NCBI GenBank assembly: GCA_025934545.1
Contig: JAICXV010000154.1
Coordinates: forward strand, 1-6,115
From: Verrucomicrobiia bacterium
GTDB taxonomy: Bacteria; Verrucomicrobiota; Verrucomicrobiia; Limisphaerales; Palsa-1400
Direction: 5' to 3'
Length of the DNA: 6,115 nt
Of this stretch, positions 4,461-6,115 are shown one piece after another. Each line of letters starts with the position of its first letter. Position 1 is the stretch's first letter. The translations under genes were made by a program, and so were the position numbers. The notes beneath the pieces are model-generated. The model was not told where the DNA came from and did no database searches. It saw nothing but the letters and a program-made list of their open reading frames with translations.

Positions 4461-5837
4461 ATGAGCTTCCAAAACAAATTCGTTAACGCAACAAAAAACC
4501 TTTTCGGCATCGGCAAATCCTCCAGTCCGACTGTGCAATCCTTCGTCCGCGGCGACGACCTCGATTATCCACGCACCAAACTGGTCGATCCCTACGGTCA
4601 AAGCGCGTGGATCAACATCGCCATTTCTGTTCTGGCGGAAAATCTCGCGCACATCCCATTTCGCATTTCCCGCAGTAAACGCGGCGCGGACGATGTCATC
4701 GAATCCGGCCCAGTCGTCGACCTGTTTGAGAATCCGCATCCGAGCCTGACGCGCACTTTGTTCTGGCAAACCCTCGTAAGCTGGGAAGCTCTCCGCGGCG
4801 AATTTTTTATTCTGCCTCTGGATAAAACCGATCGCCCCATTGTCTCAAAATCCGCAATACGAAATTCGCAATCCGCAATCGCATCGCTCTTGCCACTGAA
4901 CCCCGACCATTTCCAACACATCATCCAGGGCAACCGCCTTGCCGGGTGGCGTTACACCTGTTACGCGCCGCAGCAACCGTTGCAATCGCAACTCTTGTTG
5001 CCCGAAGAAGTCATCCATGCGCGCAACTTCAATCCCTACCTCTTTTGGCGCGGCCTCTCGCCCTTGACCGTCGCGCTCCTGCCGGCCGTTTCGGACTACG
5101 CCGCCGCGCAATTCATGAAAGGCGTCATGCTCAACAACGGCGACGCCGGCCTCATCATCACCACGCCCGAAATGCTCACCGCCGAACAACGCGAACAATT
5201 GATGGCCTCGCTCCAAAACCGCAAACGCAGCGTCGGCACCGCCGATAAGCCCGCGTTTCTTTGGGGCAACGCAACCATCCAACAACCGATGATTTCATCC
5301 GTCGACTTGCAATTCCTCGAGAACCGCAAACTCAACCGTCAGGAAATCGGCGCGATCTACAAAGTGCCGGAAGCCTTGATGGGTTTTTCGACCGAGAAAA
5401 GCGGACTGAGCGCCGGCACCGGCATCGAACAAGACCGGCTCAATTTCGTTGAGAACACCATGACCGCAATTTGCCGACGACTGGAAGCCGCTGTGCAACC
5501 AATCGTGAAAAGTTTCGGCGCCGATCTCTACGGCTGGTTCGATATCGAAAGTTTGCCGCTGATGCAAAACGCCCGTCGCCAACGGATCATGAGCGCCGCG
5601 AGCGCCTTCAACATGGGCGTGCCCTTCAACGCCGTGAACCAGGTCTATCAACTTGGCTTTCCGGAATTGCCCTGGGGCAACGATGCCTACCTGCCGACGA
5701 ACCTCAACAAAGTCGGCCACTGGGTCCAACCGCGTTCGGGTGACGTAGCCGCCGAGGTGACGAGGCGGAGCATTATCACCAACGGAGAACAGGCGACCAC
5801 AAAGCTACTGGAACTCCTGGAAAGAACCGCCCAATGA
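4461..5837 (+). CDS. Phage portal protein, HK97 family (458 aa)
   Basis: The portal forms the dodecameric ring at the capsid vertex through which the terminase drives DNA and to which the tail or connector attaches. Family-like segments in order: YGQSAWINIAISVLAENLAHIPF (45-67); LFENPHPSLTRTLFWQTLVSWEALRGEFFIL (88-118); FWRGLSPLTVALLPA (195-209), like the WxGxSPL motif; LNNGDAGLIITTP (224-236); and NRQEIGAIYKVPEALMGF (292-309), matching the family's IA-FxVPxxLLG motif, followed by a helix with ENTMTAICRRLEAAVQ (331-346). Length is typical. ATG 4461 is the first start and fits the usual N-terminus. Two stretches look repeat-derived and in frame: KSAIRNSQSAI (130-140) and DVAAEVTRRS (428-437). 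The frame survives both, so the gene may still be functional. It should be expressed with the terminase, but the leftward HEAT genes separate them, so it needs its own promoter or long read-through. The HK97 portal assignment is firm. Confidence 0.92.
   Translation: MSFQNKFVNATKNLFGIGKSSSPTVQSFVRGDDLDYPRTKLVDPYGQSAWINIAISVLAENLAHIPFRISRSKRGADDVIESGPVVDLFENPHPSLTRTLFWQTLVSWEALRGEFFILPLDKTDRPIVSKSAIRNSQSAIASLLPLNPDHFQHIIQGNRLAGWRYTCYAPQQPLQSQLLLPEEVIHARNFNPYLFWRGLSPLTVALLPAVSDYAAAQFMKGVMLNNGDAGLIITTPEMLTAEQREQLMASLQNRKRSVGTADKPAFLWGNATIQQPMISSVDLQFLENRKLNRQEIGAIYKVPEALMGFSTEKSGLSAGTGIEQDRLNFVENTMTAICRRLEAAVQPIVKSFGADLYGWFDIESLPLMQNARRQRIMSAASAFNMGVPFNAVNQVYQLGFPELPWGNDAYLPTNLNKVGHWVQPRSGDVAAEVTRRSIITNGEQATTKLLELLERTAQ
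4847..4881. repeat. TCCGCAAT-type repeat inside the portal gene
   Basis: T(C/T)CGCAAT occurs at 4851-4858, 4865-4872 and 4872-4879. The stretch reads KSAIRNSQSAI in the portal frame (residues 130-140), lies between two conserved segments, and resembles a short dispersed intergenic repeat rather than portal sequence. Whether it is a true insertion needs comparison with related portals. Confidence 0.55.
5743..5769. repeat. 27-bp dispersed repeat, copy inside the portal 3' end
   Basis: It begins ACGTAGCCGCCGAGGTGACG and differs at one base from the copy at 5854-5880. CCGCC and GGCGG near its ends can pair. In frame it encodes DVAAEVTRR in the portal tail; the frame continues for 22 more residues. 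Confidence 0.85.
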
Positions 5838-5853
5838 CAAAAATCCAAAACCA

Positions 5854-5880
5854 ACGTAGCCGCCGAGGTAACGAGGCGGA
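5854..5880. repeat. 27-bp dispersed repeat, second copy just after the portal stop
   Basis: Identical to 5743-5769 except for A in place of G in the central GGT(G/A)ACG. It lies 111 bp from the first copy in the same orientation. Confidence 0.85.
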
Positions 5881-5938
5881 AAACCACCAATCGGCTTTAC
5901 AGGAGCAGACGCCTTCCCGTAACGCAAAATGTAATTCT

Positions 5939-5994
5939 GCCGTATCGCCGGTTGGCAACCGGCGCGGCCTCGGACTGCCAGCCCGCGATACCGC
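5939..5994. repeat. Palindromic element with nested hairpin
   Basis: The outer arms GCCGTATCGC (5939-5948) and GCGATACCGC (5985-5994) pair with one mismatch. They enclose an 8-bp hairpin with a GGC loop, CGCCGGTTGGCAACCGGCG (5946-5964). A further GATACGGC at 6033-6040 can also pair with GCCGTATC at 5939-5946. No U-tract follows, so it is more likely a REP/MITE-type repeat than an intrinsic terminator. Confidence 0.65.
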
Positions 5995-6112
5995 CGTCGC
6001 CAATCCATCAACATCTCCGAATGCATGTATTTGATACGGCGAGCTTGAACTCCTGCGAAATTCTGCGACCTTTATTCAGAAGGCGTTGAGGAAAAAGATT
6101 TAGAAAGAAATT

Positions 6113-6115
6113 ATG
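6113..6115 (+). CDS. Possible start codon of the next phage gene (partial)
   Basis: The window ends with ATG preceded by AGAAAG (6102-6107) about 5 nt upstream, a weak ribosome binding site, and by a purine-rich GAGGAAAAAG stretch. In HK97-like modules a head maturation protease or a capsid gene usually follows the portal, but nothing of the coding region is visible, so the product cannot be named. Confidence 0.35.

Larger units (their letters stand above)
5838..6112. other. Repeat-filled gap downstream of the portal, no convincing gene
   Basis: These 275 bases hold the second 27-bp repeat copy and a palindromic element. An open frame of 66 codons starts at ATG 5834, overlapping the portal TGA as ATGA, but nearly all of it is translated repeat sequence. 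Only its first residues (MTKIQNQ) could be a relic of a coupled downstream phage gene. Confidence 0.6.

Noticed and set aside
4598..5729. Several minus-strand frames of 79-146 codons opposite the portal gene
   Set aside because: They are shadows of a clear portal gene, with no recognisable motif and no conserved start context.
5946..5964. Hairpin CGCCGGTTGGCAACCGGCG as an intrinsic terminator for the portal transcript
   Set aside because: No T-tract follows the stem, and the element is embedded in a larger palindromic repeat.

Overview
The window looks like part of a prophage, or prophage-derived head-gene cluster, in a member of the Verrucomicrobiota (probably Pedosphaerales/Limisphaerales-like). 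That host call is an inference from two things: the HEAT-repeat proteins with a YNGRTLSEWL-type motif after an N-terminal membrane anchor, and the many small dispersed repeats (paired GCGGACT..AGTCCGC palindromes, CACGAAT runs, TAAATCGTAAAT, TCCGCAAT) that I associate with those genomes.

Layout. Bases 3-254 (+) are the last 83 codons of a phage terminase large subunit. Bases 4461-5837 (+) are a complete HK97-type portal protein. These two genes are normally adjacent in a packaging module, but here they are separated by about 4.2 kb holding five paralogous genes, all on the opposite strand. From right to left (their direction of transcription) I call them E (4256-3306), D (3093-2485), C (2478-1918), B (1665-1144) and A (1137-289). 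D-C and B-A are tight pairs with 6-nt gaps; E stands alone. Each encodes a small protein with a basic N-terminus, one membrane-spanning segment, a conserved YNGRTLSEWL motif and a HEAT-like helical-repeat body.

The most striking structure is modular. Every one of the five genes begins with a near-identical 126-bp module (42 codons, no indels), and B, D and E also carry a near-identical 164-bp upstream region, making three 290-bp blocks. The rest of each gene has diverged so far that only protein motifs remain. Each 290-bp block includes a 99-bp pair of inverted palindromes of REPIN/BIME type. The 3' ends of the cassettes are marked by a CACGAAT-rich repeat. The whole insert is bounded by an 11-bp direct repeat, AATTTTTATGA, whose right copy contains the portal start codon, so the pre-insertion terminase-portal junction can be guessed.

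Dispersed repeats have also entered the portal gene in frame (residues 130-140 and 428-437), and more fill the 275 bp downstream, where the next gene may start at 6113. The phage genes encode DNA packaging and the capsid entry vertex. The HEAT proteins are probably envelope-anchored and unrelated to packaging. Their function cannot be read from the sequence; cargo (moron), superinfection-exclusion or host-derived roles are all only hypotheses.
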